Assembly: GCA_030600865.1 (NCBI GenBank)
Contig: JAUVUS010000222.1
Coordinates: 1-5,234 of the forward strand
Direction: 5' to 3'
Source: Bacteroidales bacterium
GTDB lineage: Bacteria > Bacteroidota > Bacteroidia > Bacteroidales > UBA12077
DNA: 5,234 bases
Under the pieces are notes generated by a model. That model had not been told where the DNA came from and did no database searches. It was given only the letters and a program-made list of their open reading frames with translations. Shown here one piece after another: positions 5,120-5,234 of the stretch (position 1 is the stretch's first letter; every line of letters begins with the position of its first letter). Both the position numbers and the translations under genes were made by a program.

Positions 5120-5234
5120 CTATTCGACATAAAAACCAACAGTTTTTTGACTTTTATTACCTAATTTATCAATTGAAGTAACCTTTATTGAATATAACTT
5201 TTCTTGCTGAAAACCTTTAATCAAACTCGTATAT
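5120..5234 (-). CDS. C-terminal end of a gene entering from the right, Ig-like domain tail
   Basis: An open frame runs in from the window edge and ends with TAG at 5120-5122, giving 37 visible residues. They include LYSIKVTSIDKLGNKS followed by KTVGFYVE. The pattern of alternating hydrophobic residues, then D..GN.S and a final hydrophobic strand, is typical of the last two strands of an immunoglobulin-like or fibronectin-like domain in secreted and cell-surface proteins. The exact family and the rest of the protein lie outside the window. The stop is 20 bp before the start of the TPR phosphatase gene on the same strand, so both probably share a transcript and the operon promoter lies beyond 5234. 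Whether this protein feeds a signal to the phosphatase sensor is unknown. Confidence 0.6.
   Translation of the reverse strand, partial: YTSLIKGFQQEKLYSIKVTSIDKLGNKSQKTVGFYVE

Overview
The window looks like a chromosomal piece of a low-GC member of the Bacteroidota. Supporting signs are the AT-rich, lysine/asparagine/isoleucine-rich coding, the lack of Shine-Dalgarno sequences, a Bacteroidota-style lipoprotein amidase, and a TPR/transmembrane/SpoIIE phosphatase of a kind common in that phylum. This is a judgement from composition and protein style, not a database match.

Layout. Bases 1-145 hold two almost identical rho-independent terminators around a 5'-truncated tRNA remnant. This looks like a duplicated tRNA 3' end plus terminator, as left by tandem duplication or by an integrative element. 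A complete plus-strand gene (208-1869) follows, for a predicted exported lipoprotein of the amidase signature family with its Lys-Ser-Ser catalytic triad intact. It converges, with a 37-bp gap, on a minus-strand cluster filling the rest of the window. In transcription order (right to left) that cluster is: the C-terminal end of an unseen gene with an Ig-like C-terminus (5120-5234); a large gene for signal peptide, TPR repeats, coiled coil, TM helix, PP2C/SpoIIE phosphatase and REC domain (2747-5099, broken); and two tandem SiaC-family (DUF1987) regulatory phosphoprotein genes (2347-2736 and 1907-2293). Spacings are 20, 10 and 53 bp, consistent with one operon.

How the genes fit together. In Pseudomonas aeruginosa, SiaC is phosphorylated by the kinase SiaB and dephosphorylated by the PP2C phosphatase SiaA, and in turn controls the diguanylate cyclase SiaD. 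Here a membrane PP2C phosphatase with an apparent periplasmic TPR sensor sits directly before two SiaC paralogues. The inference is a Bacteroidota Sia-like partner-switching module with two substrates. No SiaB-like kinase or GGDEF protein is visible in the window.

The most striking feature is a 145-bp fold-back insertion in the REC part of the phosphatase gene. It creates a palindrome with 105-bp arms (104 of 105 matching), a 2-nt centre and flanking 40-bp direct repeats, and it splits the gene into a 680-codon front part and an orphan REC tail. Removing exactly 145 bp restores one 735-codon frame. The orphan tail also carries Asn where the phospho-accepting Asp should be. It may be a real recent mutation, a reversible switch, or an amplification/assembly chimera. 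The sequence alone cannot decide, and an artefact must be excluded first.
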